From Kitasatospora cinereorecta (GTDB lineage Bacteria; Actinomycetota; Actinomycetes; Streptomycetales; Streptomycetaceae): a DNA stretch of 64,000 nt. Each line of letters starts with the position of its first letter. Positions within the stretch are counted from its first letter, which is position 1. Below the pieces are notes generated by a model. That model did not search any database, had not been told where the DNA came from, and saw nothing but the letters and a program-made list of their open reading frames with translations. The position numbers and the translations under genes were made by a program. Of the stretch, positions 45,323 through 53,388 are shown in pieces. The DNA lies in NCBI RefSeq assembly GCF_024172095.1, contig NZ_JAMZDX010000001.1:772001-836000 (forward strand), given 5' to 3'.

Positions 45323-47050
45323 TTAGCTCTGCCAGGTCTCCCAGAGGGCCGCGTACGGGCCGGCGGCGGTGACGAGGGCGTCGTGGGTGCCGAGTTCGGT
45401 GAGGCGGCCGGCTTCCATGACGGCGACGCGGTCGGCGTCGTGGGCGGTGTGGAGGCGGTGGGCGACGGCGATGACGGTGCGGCCTTCGAGGACGGCGGCG
45501 AGGGCGCGTTCGGTGGCGCGGGCGGCGCCGGGGTCGAGCAGGGCGGTGGCCTCGTCGAGGATGACGGTGTGCGGGTCGGCGAGGACGACCCGGGCGAGGG
45601 CGAGCTGCTGGGACCGGGCGCCGTCCAGGCGGTGGGCGCCGGCGCCGAGTTCGGTGTCGAGGCCGTCGGGCAGGTCGTGCTGCCAGCCGACGGCGGTGAG
45701 GGCGGCTTCCAGCCGGGCGTCGTCGGCGGTCGGCGCGGCGATGAGCAGGTTGTCACGGAGGGTGCCGAGGAAGACGTGGTGCTCCTGGGTGACCAGGACG
45801 ACCTGGCGCCGCAGCCGGTCGGGGTCGAGGTCGGCGACGGGGACGCCGCCGACGGTGACGCTGCCGGCGCGGGGGTGGTCCATGCCGGCGAGCAGGCGGC
45901 TGAGGGTGGTCTTGCCGGAGCCGGACGGGCCGACCACGGCGAGCCGTTCGCCGGGACGGATGGTCAGGTCGACGCCGTGCAGGACGTCGTCGCGGCCGTC
46001 GTAGGCGTACCGGACGCCGGTGACCTCGATCCGGTCGTCCTGCGGCTCGGCGGAGCGGGCGGCGACGGCGCGCGGTGCGTCTGCGAGCCCTTCGACCCGG
46101 GCGAAGGAGGCGCCGCTGCTCTGCAGCTGCTCGATCCAGACCACGATGGTGTCGAGCGGTGACTCCAGCTGGCGGACGTACAGGGCGGCGGCGACGGCGG
46201 CGCCGAGGCCGACCATGCCGTGGGCGTGCAGCAGGGCGCCGACCAGCAGGACCACGACGACGGGGACGGTGTAGGAGACGCTGACGGTCGGGAAGAAGAC
46301 GCTGCGCAGGAAGAGGGTCCGCTCGCGGGTGCGGCGGCAGTCCTCGACGGCCCGCTCGCCGGTGGCGGTCCGCTCGGCCTGCAGGCCGAGGGCGTCGACG
46401 GTGCGGGCGCCGGTGGCGGTGGCGGCGAGGACCTCGGCCAGGGCGGAGTTGGCGGCGCCCTCGGCGAGGTAGGCGGCGCGGGCGCGGCGCAGGTACCAGC
46501 GGGCGCCGAGGGCGATGCCGGTCATGCCGATCACCCCGCAGGCACCGAGCAGCGGTTGGACGGCGAAGGTCGCGCCGAGGATGAACAGGCACTGCAGGAC
46601 GGCGATGAAGACGTCCGGGGCGGCATCGCGCAGGGCGCCTCCGACGGCGGAGACGTCGGTGGTGCCGCGGGCGGTGAGGTCGCCGGTGCCGGCCCGTTCG
46701 ACGGTGCCGGCGGGAAGGGCGAGGGCGCGGTCGACGAACTGCTCGCGGATCCGGGCCGAGGTGCGCTCGCCGAAGCGGTGGGCGACGTACCGGCCCTGGC
46801 GGGAGAGCAGCAGCTGGGCGAGGGCGCAGCCGAGGATGGCGAGGGCCAGCCGGTCGACGGTGTGGGCGCCGGCGCCGGTGGTGACGCGGTCGATGATCCG
46901 GCCGAGCAGCCAGGGGCCGGCCAGGCCGGTGAGGGCGGCCAGCGCGTTGAGGGCGAGCAGGGCGGTGAAGCCGCGGAGGTCCTGGCGGATCAGCGCGACG
47001 GTGGCCCGGCGGACCCTGGCCGCGGTGGCGACGGGGAGATGGGTGCTCAT
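45323..47050 (-). CDS. ABC exporter half-transporter, intact Walker motifs, degenerate signature
   Basis: 575 residues: six membrane helices (about 1-320), then an ATPase domain. Walker A GPSGSGKTT (374-382) and Walker B VILDEATALLD (E500) are intact, but the signature at 474-482 reads RLDGARSQQ rather than LSGGQRQ. With the partner gene this gives one complete and one dead composite ATP site. The start ATG overlaps the stop of the upstream gene. Substrate unknown; the family includes lipid, peptide and drug exporters. Confidence 0.92.
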   Translation of the reverse strand: MSTHLPVATAARVRRATVALIRQDLRGFTALLALNALAALTGLAGPWLLGRIIDRVTTGAGAHTVDRLALAILGCALAQLLLSRQGRYVAHRFGERTSARIREQFVDRALALPAGTVERAGTGDLTARGTTDVSAVGGALRDAAPDVFIAVLQCLFILGATFAVQPLLGACGVIGMTGIALGARWYLRRARAAYLAEGAANSALAEVLAATATGARTVDALGLQAERTATGERAVEDCRRTRERTLFLRSVFFPTVSVSYTVPVVVVLLVGALLHAHGMVGLGAAVAAALYVRQLESPLDTIVVWIEQLQSSGASFARVEGLADAPRAVAARSAEPQDDRIEVTGVRYAYDGRDDVLHGVDLTIRPGERLAVVGPSGSGKTTLSRLLAGMDHPRAGSVTVGGVPVADLDPDRLRRQVVLVTQEHHVFLGTLRDNLLIAAPTADDARLEAALTAVGWQHDLPDGLDTELGAGAHRLDGARSQQLALARVVLADPHTVILDEATALLDPGAARATERALAAVLEGRTVIAVAHRLHTAHDADRVAVMEAGRLTELGTHDALVTAAGPYAALWETWQS

Positions 47051-48792
47051 CGGACGGCCTCCTCGGCGGGGCGGGGCGCGGGCAGGGCGGCGCCGGTGCT
47101 CTCCTCGCGGGAGACCAGGGCGCGGTAGCCGGGGTGGTCGCGGAGCAGCTCGCGGTGGCGGCCGGTGGCGACGACCTTGCCGTCGACCAGCAGGTGCACG
47201 GTGTCGGCGTGGTCCAGCAGCAGCGGGGAGACACTGGTGAGCAGGGTGGTGCGGCCGGTGCGGGCGCGGCGCAGGCCGGCGGCCATGGCGGCCTCGGTGT
47301 GGGAGTCGACGGCGGAGGTGGGTTCGACGGCGAGCAGCACCTCGGGGTCGGCGGCGATCGCGCGGGCCAGCCGCAGGCGCTGGCGCTGGCCGCCGGAGAG
47401 GTTGCGGCCCTCGGCGGTGACGGCGGAGTCCAGGCCGTCGGGCAGGCCGCGCAGCACGTCCAGGGCGGCGGCGGCTTCCAGGGCGGCGAGCAGGGCGTCG
47501 TCGGGGAGGGTGCGGCGGCCGGAGAGGACTTCGCGCAGGGTGCCGGCGAACAGGGCGGCCTCGTTGTCGGCGACCAGGATCCGGTCCCGGACGGTGCGGA
47601 GGGCGACGGAGTCCAGGCGGGCGGTGCCCCACTCGGCGGGGCCGTCGGCGAAGCGGCCGAGCCGGTCGACCACGGCGGCGCTGTCGGCGGGGCGGGCGCA
47701 GGCGAGCACGGTGAGCCGGCCGGGCGTCGCCTCGACGCCGGACTCGGGGTCGCGCAGCGTGGCGGGTCGGTCGGGGCCGGGGCCGCCGGCGGCCGGGTCG
47801 GTGCCGGGGTCGAGGGCGAGGAAGCGGACCACCCGGGCGGCGGCGACCAGGCCGCGGCTGATGTCCTGTCCGCTCTCCAGCAGGAACTGGACCGGGACCA
47901 CCAGCACGGCGACGTACCCGTAGACGGCGACCAGTTCGCCGACGGTGATGTCCCCGGCGGCGGCCATCCGGGCGGCGAGCCAGGTGACACCGGCCAGGAA
48001 GAGGGTGGGCAGGCCGATCCCGAAGGACTGCAGCCAGCTGGTCACCGCGCCGACCCGGTAGCCGTCGGCCTGCAGTTCGCGGGAGTCGCGGCGGTAGCGT
48101 TCGGCGTACTCCTCCTTGCCGCCGAGGCCGTTCAGCACCCGCAGTCCGCCGACCATGTCCTCGAAGCGGGAGGACAGCCGGCCCTGCCGTTCCCGGTAGC
48201 GGCCCTCGGTGCCGCGCAGCCGGCCGAGCAGCGGGCCGACCACGACGGCGGTCAGCGGGACGCCGAGCAGCACCACGGCGGCGAGCAGCGGGGAGATGGC
48301 CAGCAGCAGGACGGCGATGGTGAGGTACGCGACCACCGAGCCGATGCCGGGGCCGACGAAGGTGAGGGTGCGGCTGATCTGGCCGACGTCGCCGATCCCG
48401 ATGGTGACCACCTCGCCGGCGGTGACCAGCCGGGGCAGCGCGGCGCCGAGCCGGACGGACTGGCGGGTGACCACCCGGACGGTGCGGAAGGTGGCGTCCA
48501 TCCGGACCCGGGTCATGGTGCGGTGCCGCAGCAGGCCGATGCCGGCGTTGATCACGCCGCTGACCAGTAGGACGGCGGTCCAGCCGAGCAGCGCGGCCGG
48601 GTGGCGGGCCTTCAGGCCGTCGTCGATCGCGCGGGAGAGCAGGTACGGGGTCAGGGTCAGACCGAGCATCCAGACGGTGCCGAGTACGGCCCCCGCGCCC
48701 ACCCGTCCGCGCTGGCTGACCGTCAGCCAGAGCAGGTAGCGGCCGGCACTTCGGATGTCCGGTGTCCCCGGATCGGCGCTCAGGTCGTTCAC
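47047..48792 (-). CDS. ABC exporter half-transporter with destroyed Walker A, intact signature
   Basis: 581 residues. Six transmembrane helices occupy about 1-310; the nucleotide-binding domain lacks a P-loop: the expected GxxGxGKST is VLACARPADSAA (about 362-373), and Walker B is VLLAVEPTSAVD, with Val489 for Asp. The signature LSGGQRQR (465-472) is perfect, complementing the partner's defect. GTG 48792 is chosen because TAGGGT (48800-48805) lies seven bases upstream, suggesting a leaderless mRNA; TTG/GTG starts up to 7 codons earlier are possible. Co-translated with 45323-47050. Confidence 0.9.
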   Translation of the reverse strand: MNDLSADPGTPDIRSAGRYLLWLTVSQRGRVGAGAVLGTVWMLGLTLTPYLLSRAIDDGLKARHPAALLGWTAVLLVSGVINAGIGLLRHRTMTRVRMDATFRTVRVVTRQSVRLGAALPRLVTAGEVVTIGIGDVGQISRTLTFVGPGIGSVVAYLTIAVLLLAISPLLAAVVLLGVPLTAVVVGPLLGRLRGTEGRYRERQGRLSSRFEDMVGGLRVLNGLGGKEEYAERYRRDSRELQADGYRVGAVTSWLQSFGIGLPTLFLAGVTWLAARMAAAGDITVGELVAVYGYVAVLVVPVQFLLESGQDISRGLVAAARVVRFLALDPGTDPAAGGPGPDRPATLRDPESGVEATPGRLTVLACARPADSAAVVDRLGRFADGPAEWGTARLDSVALRTVRDRILVADNEAALFAGTLREVLSGRRTLPDDALLAALEAAAALDVLRGLPDGLDSAVTAEGRNLSGGQRQRLRLARAIAADPEVLLAVEPTSAVDSHTEAAMAAGLRRARTGRTTLLTSVSPLLLDHADTVHLLVDGKVVATGRHRELLRDHPGYRALVSREESTGAALPAPRPAEEAVR

Positions 48793-48880
48793 GCACCGCA
48801 CCCTAGCGGCCAACCCGCTTGGCGGGCCGCGAATTACCCGTTATCGTCACTCTGACATTATCTGAGAGAGGGGTGACGCC
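48793..48880. promoter_or_regulatory. divergent promoter region (ABC exporter / pnuC)
   Basis: 88 bases. TAGGGT (48800-48805, minus) is the probable exporter -10. TTATCGTCACTCTGACATTA (48841-48860) contains the core dyad GTCA-CTC-TGAC; similar cores occur in operators of NrtR-type NAD regulators, so NAD-responsive control of pnuC-nadR is possible but unproven. GAGAGGGG precedes the pnuC GTG. Confidence 0.4.
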
Positions 48881-49456
48881 GTGAGCTGGACCGAACTGCT
48901 CGGCTTCGTCACCGGGGCGATCGGCGTCTGGCTCACCGTCCGGGCGAACATCTGGAACTTCCCGGTCGGCATCGCCAACAACGTCTTCTTCCTGGTGCTG
49001 TTCACCGGCGCCAGGCTGTACGCCGACGCCGCACTGCAACTGGTCTTCCTGGTGCTGGCCGTCCACGGCTGGTGGCAGTGGCTGCGCGGCGGCGAGCGCC
49101 GGGCCGGCCGGGAGATCCGGTCGGCCGGCGGCCCGACCCTCGGCCTGCTGCTGGTCCTGCTGCTCCCGGTGACCTGGGCGCTGACCGTGGTGCTCGCCCG
49201 GGCCGGTGACAGCGCGCCGTTCTGGGACGCGCTCACCACCGCGCTGTCGCTGGCCGCCCAGTGGCTGCTGAACACCAAGCGGATCGAGAACTGGTACTTC
49301 TGGATCGCCGCCGACCTGGTCTACATCCCGCTCTACCTGGCCAAGGGGCTGGACCTGACCGCCCTGGTCTACCTGCTGTTCCTCAAGATGTGCCTGGTCG
49401 GCCTGCGGAGCTGGCGCCGGCAGCAGCCGGCCGGCGCGGCGGCGGTGGCGGCATGA
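48881..49456 (+). CDS. pnuC: nicotinamide riboside transporter PnuC
   Basis: 191 residues, about seven hydrophobic spans. Facilitates uptake of nicotinamide riboside, trapped by phosphorylation. Family motifs: NIWNFPVGIANNVFFLVLFTGARLYADAALQLVFLVLAVHGWWQWLRGG and QWLLNTKRIENWYFWIAADLVYIPLYLAKGL (substrate-binding region). Starts at GTG 48881. Its stop overlaps the nadR start by ATGA, so transport and phosphorylation are coupled. Confidence 0.95.
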   Translation: MSWTELLGFVTGAIGVWLTVRANIWNFPVGIANNVFFLVLFTGARLYADAALQLVFLVLAVHGWWQWLRGGERRAGREIRSAGGPTLGLLLVLLLPVTWALTVVLARAGDSAPFWDALTTALSLAAQWLLNTKRIENWYFWIAADLVYIPLYLAKGLDLTALVYLLFLKMCLVGLRSWRRQQPAGAAAVAA

Positions 49457-50553
49457 GCGACTTCCGGCACGGACTGGTGATCGGCAAGTTCTACCCGCCG
49501 CACGCCGGACACCACTTCCTGATCCGCAGCGCCGCCGACGCCTGCGACCGGGTCACCGTGGTGGTGATGGCGGCCGACGTGGAGTCGATCCCGCTGGCCG
49601 CCCGGGTCGGCTGGATCCGCGAGGCGTGGGCCGGCGACCCGCACGTGCGGGTGGTCGGCACCGCGGACAACCTGGAGGTCGACTACGACAGCGAGGAGGT
49701 CTGGGCCGGGCACGTGGCCCTGATGCGCGCGGCGGTCGGCGACCTGGCCCCGGCGGTCGACGCGGTGTTCAGCTCCGAGCCGTACGGCGTCGAGCTGGCC
49801 CGGCGGTTCGCGGCCGCCCCGGTGGTGCTCGACCGGGCCCGGGACACCTTCCCGGTCTCGGGGACGAAGGTGCGCGCCGACCCGGTCGCGCACTGGGCGG
49901 ACCTGGAGCCGCCGGTCCGGGCCGGCCTGGCCCGGCGGGTGGTGGTGCTCGGCGCCGAGTCGACCGGCACCACCACGCTCTCCCGCGACCTCGCCGAGGC
50001 GCTCCGGGCCCGCGGCGGGGTGCACGCGCTGACCGGCTGGGTGCCCGAGTACGGCCGGGAGCTGACGGTGGCCAAGCTCGCGGTGGCCCGCGCGCGGACG
50101 GCGGACGGCCCCGAGCCGACCGTCTTCGACCTGGAGTGGACCGACCGCGACTTCGAGGTGGTCTGCCGGCGGCAGACCGAGGCGGAGGAGCGGGCGGCCA
50201 GGGCCGGCGGCCCGGTGCTGGTCTGCGACACCGACGCGCTGGCCACCACGGTCTGGCAGGAGCGGTACGTCGGCGCGGTGACGCCCGAGGTCGCGGCGCT
50301 GGCCGGGGCGCTGCCGCCGCGCGCGCTCTACCTGCTCACCTCGGAGGTGGGGGTGGACTTCGAGGACGACGGGCTGCGCGACGGCGAGCACCTGCGGGCC
50401 TGGATGAACGGGCGGTTCCGCGAGGTGCTCGCCGGCCGGGGCGTGCCGTGGCTGGAGCTGGCCGGGTCCCGGGCGGAGCGCCTGGAGCGGGCGCTGGCCG
50501 CGGTGGACCGGCTGCTCACGGACGGTCCCGGGCTGGCCGATCCGCTCGGCTGA
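49453..50553 (+). CDS. nadR: NadR-type NMN adenylyltransferase / nicotinamide riboside kinase fusion
   Basis: 366 residues. Residues about 1-150: nucleotidyltransferase with GKFYPPHAGHH (11-21) and FPVSGTKVRADP (R142-type motif), which makes NAD from NMN. Residues about 160-360: kinase-like domain, where the P-loop reads GAESTGTTT (167-175), with Thr in place of the Walker A lysine. WVPEYGRELT and VCDTDALATTVWQ are other kinase motifs. There is no N-terminal HTH, so it is not a repressor as in enterics. Operon with pnuC. Confidence 0.92.
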   Translation: MSDFRHGLVIGKFYPPHAGHHFLIRSAADACDRVTVVVMAADVESIPLAARVGWIREAWAGDPHVRVVGTADNLEVDYDSEEVWAGHVALMRAAVGDLAPAVDAVFSSEPYGVELARRFAAAPVVLDRARDTFPVSGTKVRADPVAHWADLEPPVRAGLARRVVVLGAESTGTTTLSRDLAEALRARGGVHALTGWVPEYGRELTVAKLAVARARTADGPEPTVFDLEWTDRDFEVVCRRQTEAEERAARAGGPVLVCDTDALATTVWQERYVGAVTPEVAALAGALPPRALYLLTSEVGVDFEDDGLRDGEHLRAWMNGRFREVLAGRGVPWLELAGSRAERLERALAAVDRLLTDGPGLADPLG

Positions 50554-50579
50554 GCGGGCGGCGCGCGGTCAGGACAGGG

Positions 50580-51146
50580 TCAGGACGGGCAGGCGGTGCC
50601 GGCCCGCAGCGGGAAGCGCTCGACCTCCAGGTGCCAGTTCTGCAGGCCGAACGAAGCGTCCCGGCTGGCCCGGACCTGGATCCGGGTGGTGGCGTCGCGG
50701 CCGTCGAACTGCGGGGCGAAGCAGGCGGTCCGGGTGTAGCCGTGGGCGCTCCACTCGGGCCTGCCGCGGGCGGTGACGAAGCGGGCGTTGGTGTCGCCGG
50801 GGGCGGCCACCTGCCCGCCGACCAGCACGCGGACCGAGCAGACCGCGTTGTCGACCGGCGACTCGCAGATCGCGTCGGCGTCGAAGTGGACCACGAAGAC
50901 ACCGTCGAAGCCGACGCCGCGGCCGGTGGAGTCGGGGACGACGGCGCCCGGCAGGTCGGTCCAGTCCTGCGCGGAGGTCTCGAACCGGTCGGCGTTCCAG
51001 AGGGTGGCGACGGCCGGGGTGCCGGTTCCCTGGACGGGGGCGGCGGGCACGGCGCGGGTGGCGGACTCGGCCGCCGGGGCGATCAGCGCCACGGCGCCGA
51101 GCGCGCCGACGGCCAGCGCCGCGGTGAGCAGACGGGGGCGGGACAT
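50580..51146 (-). CDS. small secreted protein of unknown function
   Basis: 188 residues with a Sec signal peptide (about 1-28: MSRPRLLTAALAVGALGAVALIAPAAESA). The mature protein has four cysteines (AICESPVDNAVCSV, TACFAPQF and the final ACPS), likely two disulfides, and alternating beta-type sequence. ATG 51146 is chosen because AGGAGG precedes it by five bases. It follows the copper-radical-oxidase-like gene by 63 bases on the same strand, so it may be a co-secreted partner. No family recognised. Confidence 0.75.
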   Translation of the reverse strand: MSRPRLLTAALAVGALGAVALIAPAAESATRAVPAAPVQGTGTPAVATLWNADRFETSAQDWTDLPGAVVPDSTGRGVGFDGVFVVHFDADAICESPVDNAVCSVRVLVGGQVAAPGDTNARFVTARGRPEWSAHGYTRTACFAPQFDGRDATTRIQVRASRDASFGLQNWHLEVERFPLRAGTACPS

Positions 51147-51209
51147 GGCGTCCTCCTGGGACGGGGGAGGGCCGCCCGGGAGCCCGCGCTCCCGGGCGGT
51201 CACAAGGAC

Positions 51210-53147
51210 CTAGGGGATCTGCCCACCGGAGGGCTTGGCCTCCAGCTTGATCCACTTGGCCGCGCTGGGGACGCCGGCCGAGTCGAGCAGGAAGAGCATG
51301 TAGTACCCGGGCGGCGCGGCCGCCGCCAGCGGCGGTGCCTGGAGGGTGAGTTGGCCGCCGTTGCGGTTGTTGATCCGCAGCTCCAGGTGGCGCTGGCTGG
51401 TGTCCACCGAGTGGGTGGAGGTGATCGGCGCCAGCAGGACCGCCCGGCTGACCTTGCTCGGCGTCGAGGTGGAGACCTGGAACTCGGTGTTGAACCGGAC
51501 CGGGGTGGTCGGCGCGGAGTCGAGCGCCGGACGGTTGCCGGTCTGCAGGTACGGCGGCTCGTAGATCTCGATGGTGCCGTTCATGCCGGACTTGATGTCC
51601 GGGTTGTTGGCGATCTGCTGCAGCTCGTCGCCGGTGATCATGACGCGGCCGTCGGGGAGGATCACCGCGTTGGAGTGGTAGCCGCGCGGCAGCCGCTGGA
51701 CCGGCCCGAGCTTCCAGTTGCCCTGGTCGTCGCGGAACTCGGTCTGGCGGTACTTCAGGTCGGCGTTGGGGTTGTACGGCCCGTTGCCGTAGTCGCGGAT
51801 GTCGAAGGCGCCGTTGACGGTGAACAGCTTGCCGTCCGGGAAGATCAGGGTGTCGTCCTGGGTGCGCCCGAAGGCGCGCGGCTTCAGCATGCTCCACTGG
51901 CCGCCGGCGAGCTGGTAGGTGTTCGGGTCCTTGCGGTTGCCGCCGAGCACCAGCACCGAGTCCGGACCGTTGACGCCGCCGGGCAGGGCCACCGCCGAGC
52001 CGTAGTTGCGCCACGGGGCGTCGGCGGGCAGCTTGTCCAGGTCCGGGCGGGCGGGCAGGTCGGCGCGGGTCTCGGCCTTCGGGTCGAAGACCCACTGCTC
52101 GCCCGGCACCCGGCCGAGGCCGTAGACCTTGCCGTCGTTCAGCGAGAACAGCTGCGGGTAGTCCTGGGTGAACGGCGCGTCGGCGCCGAAACGGTCCACC
52201 GGCGCGTTCGGCACCTTGCCCGGGTCCTTCTCCGGGGCGACCGACTTGGCGGGGAAGCGCTCAACGATCGGCGTCGGGGTGCCCCAGCCGAGCTCGGACT
52301 GCCCGGACATGATCAGCTGTCGGCCGTCCGCGCCGGTCACCACCGACGGGTACCAGCGCCCGACCTGCATGTCCGGGTTCTGGGTCCACTGCTCCTTCCA
52401 CGGGTCGAAGATCAGCGACAGCTTGGCGCCGGCACCGCCGTTGCCGCCCAGGTTGCCGCCGAACACGCCGACCATGCCGTTGGGCAGGTACGAGTGGCCC
52501 GCGCAGAAGAACGGCGCCGGGCGGTTGGCGCCGGTGCCGTCGTCCAGCACCACGTTGGGCGGGGGCACAGCCTTGAAGGCGTCCGCGCCGGTGCCCTTCG
52601 CCGGGTCCCACAGGTACGCCCGGCCGGCGTTGGCCAGGCCGATGACGTTGGTGGGCGCGGGTTCCTTGGTCGGGTCGGTCTCGACCGCCTCGAACGAGAA
52701 GACCAGCACCTTGCCGGTGGGCAGCAGGGCGATGTGGTCGCCGTAGTCGGGGGAGGGGAAGTAGTCGGTGAACTTTCCGAAGACCGCCGGGTCGAAGGCG
52801 CCGTTGGTGGCCTTCTGGCTGTCCGTCAGCGCCTTGAGGCGGTTGATCCGCATCGGGTTGGGATAGCCGTTGTCCGGGCCGCCCTCGGCCCGCCGGGAGC
52901 CCTGGGCGGCCCGGCTCTCCAACCGGATCCAGGCCCGCTGGGCGGCCTCGTCGTGGCCGAGCGCGGCGAGTTCGGCCGGATCGATGGCGGCGTCCACCTG
53001 CTCGGCGGTGAAGGCGGCCCCGGCGTCCGGGCCAGCGGCGGACGCGGGAGCGGCGCAGAGCAGGGAGGCGGTGAGGCTGGAGGCGAGGACGCAGGCCGCC
53101 GCCGCGGCGGCCAGCCGGGCGCGGGAGGGTGGTGCGGTACGGGACAT
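51210..53147 (-). CDS. secreted galactose-oxidase-like copper radical oxidase
   Basis: 645 residues with signal peptide (about 1-38). Kelch-type propeller followed by a C-terminal DUF1929/E-set domain. All active-site residues of galactose oxidase appear conserved: Cys215 (FFCAGHSYLPNG) and Tyr266 (GRWYPSV) for the thioether cofactor, Tyr490 and His491 (RGYHSNAVILPDGR) and His579 (TSTHSVDTSQRHL) as copper ligands. It is related to GlxA, a radical oxidase of streptomycete tip morphogenesis, though not necessarily its orthologue, since no cslA is adjacent. Such enzymes oxidise an alcohol to aldehyde and release H2O2. Divergent from the DyP peroxidase gene. Confidence 0.9.
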   Translation of the reverse strand: MSRTAPPSRARLAAAAAACVLASSLTASLLCAAPASAAGPDAGAAFTAEQVDAAIDPAELAALGHDEAAQRAWIRLESRAAQGSRRAEGGPDNGYPNPMRINRLKALTDSQKATNGAFDPAVFGKFTDYFPSPDYGDHIALLPTGKVLVFSFEAVETDPTKEPAPTNVIGLANAGRAYLWDPAKGTGADAFKAVPPPNVVLDDGTGANRPAPFFCAGHSYLPNGMVGVFGGNLGGNGGAGAKLSLIFDPWKEQWTQNPDMQVGRWYPSVVTGADGRQLIMSGQSELGWGTPTPIVERFPAKSVAPEKDPGKVPNAPVDRFGADAPFTQDYPQLFSLNDGKVYGLGRVPGEQWVFDPKAETRADLPARPDLDKLPADAPWRNYGSAVALPGGVNGPDSVLVLGGNRKDPNTYQLAGGQWSMLKPRAFGRTQDDTLIFPDGKLFTVNGAFDIRDYGNGPYNPNADLKYRQTEFRDDQGNWKLGPVQRLPRGYHSNAVILPDGRVMITGDELQQIANNPDIKSGMNGTIEIYEPPYLQTGNRPALDSAPTTPVRFNTEFQVSTSTPSKVSRAVLLAPITSTHSVDTSQRHLELRINNRNGGQLTLQAPPLAAAAPPGYYMLFLLDSAGVPSAAKWIKLEAKPSGGQIP

Positions 53148-53388
53148 GGACTTCCTTCAGGACGGAGAGTGACCGGCGCCGGCCGGGGAGGCGGACCGCG
53201 CGAGGGGACGCGGTCGGGTCGCCGCAGGTCGTTCGTCAACGGATGAGCCACAGTCTGGGCGTTGCCATGACGTCGTGTCACGTCGCCGCGCGCGGACGGA
53301 TGGTGTCGGGCGCGCCTGTCGCGATCATGAAGTTCGGATACATACCATGCCCCTGGCTGTCACGGAAGGTAATCACACTGGAGGGTGC
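53148..53388. promoter_or_regulatory. shared divergent promoter region (oxidase / peroxidase)
   Basis: 241 bases with no coding potential. GACGT-N6-ACGTC (53269-53284) is a perfect dyad near the middle and could regulate both directions. GGAGGG lies four bases before the peroxidase ATG. Confidence 0.4.
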
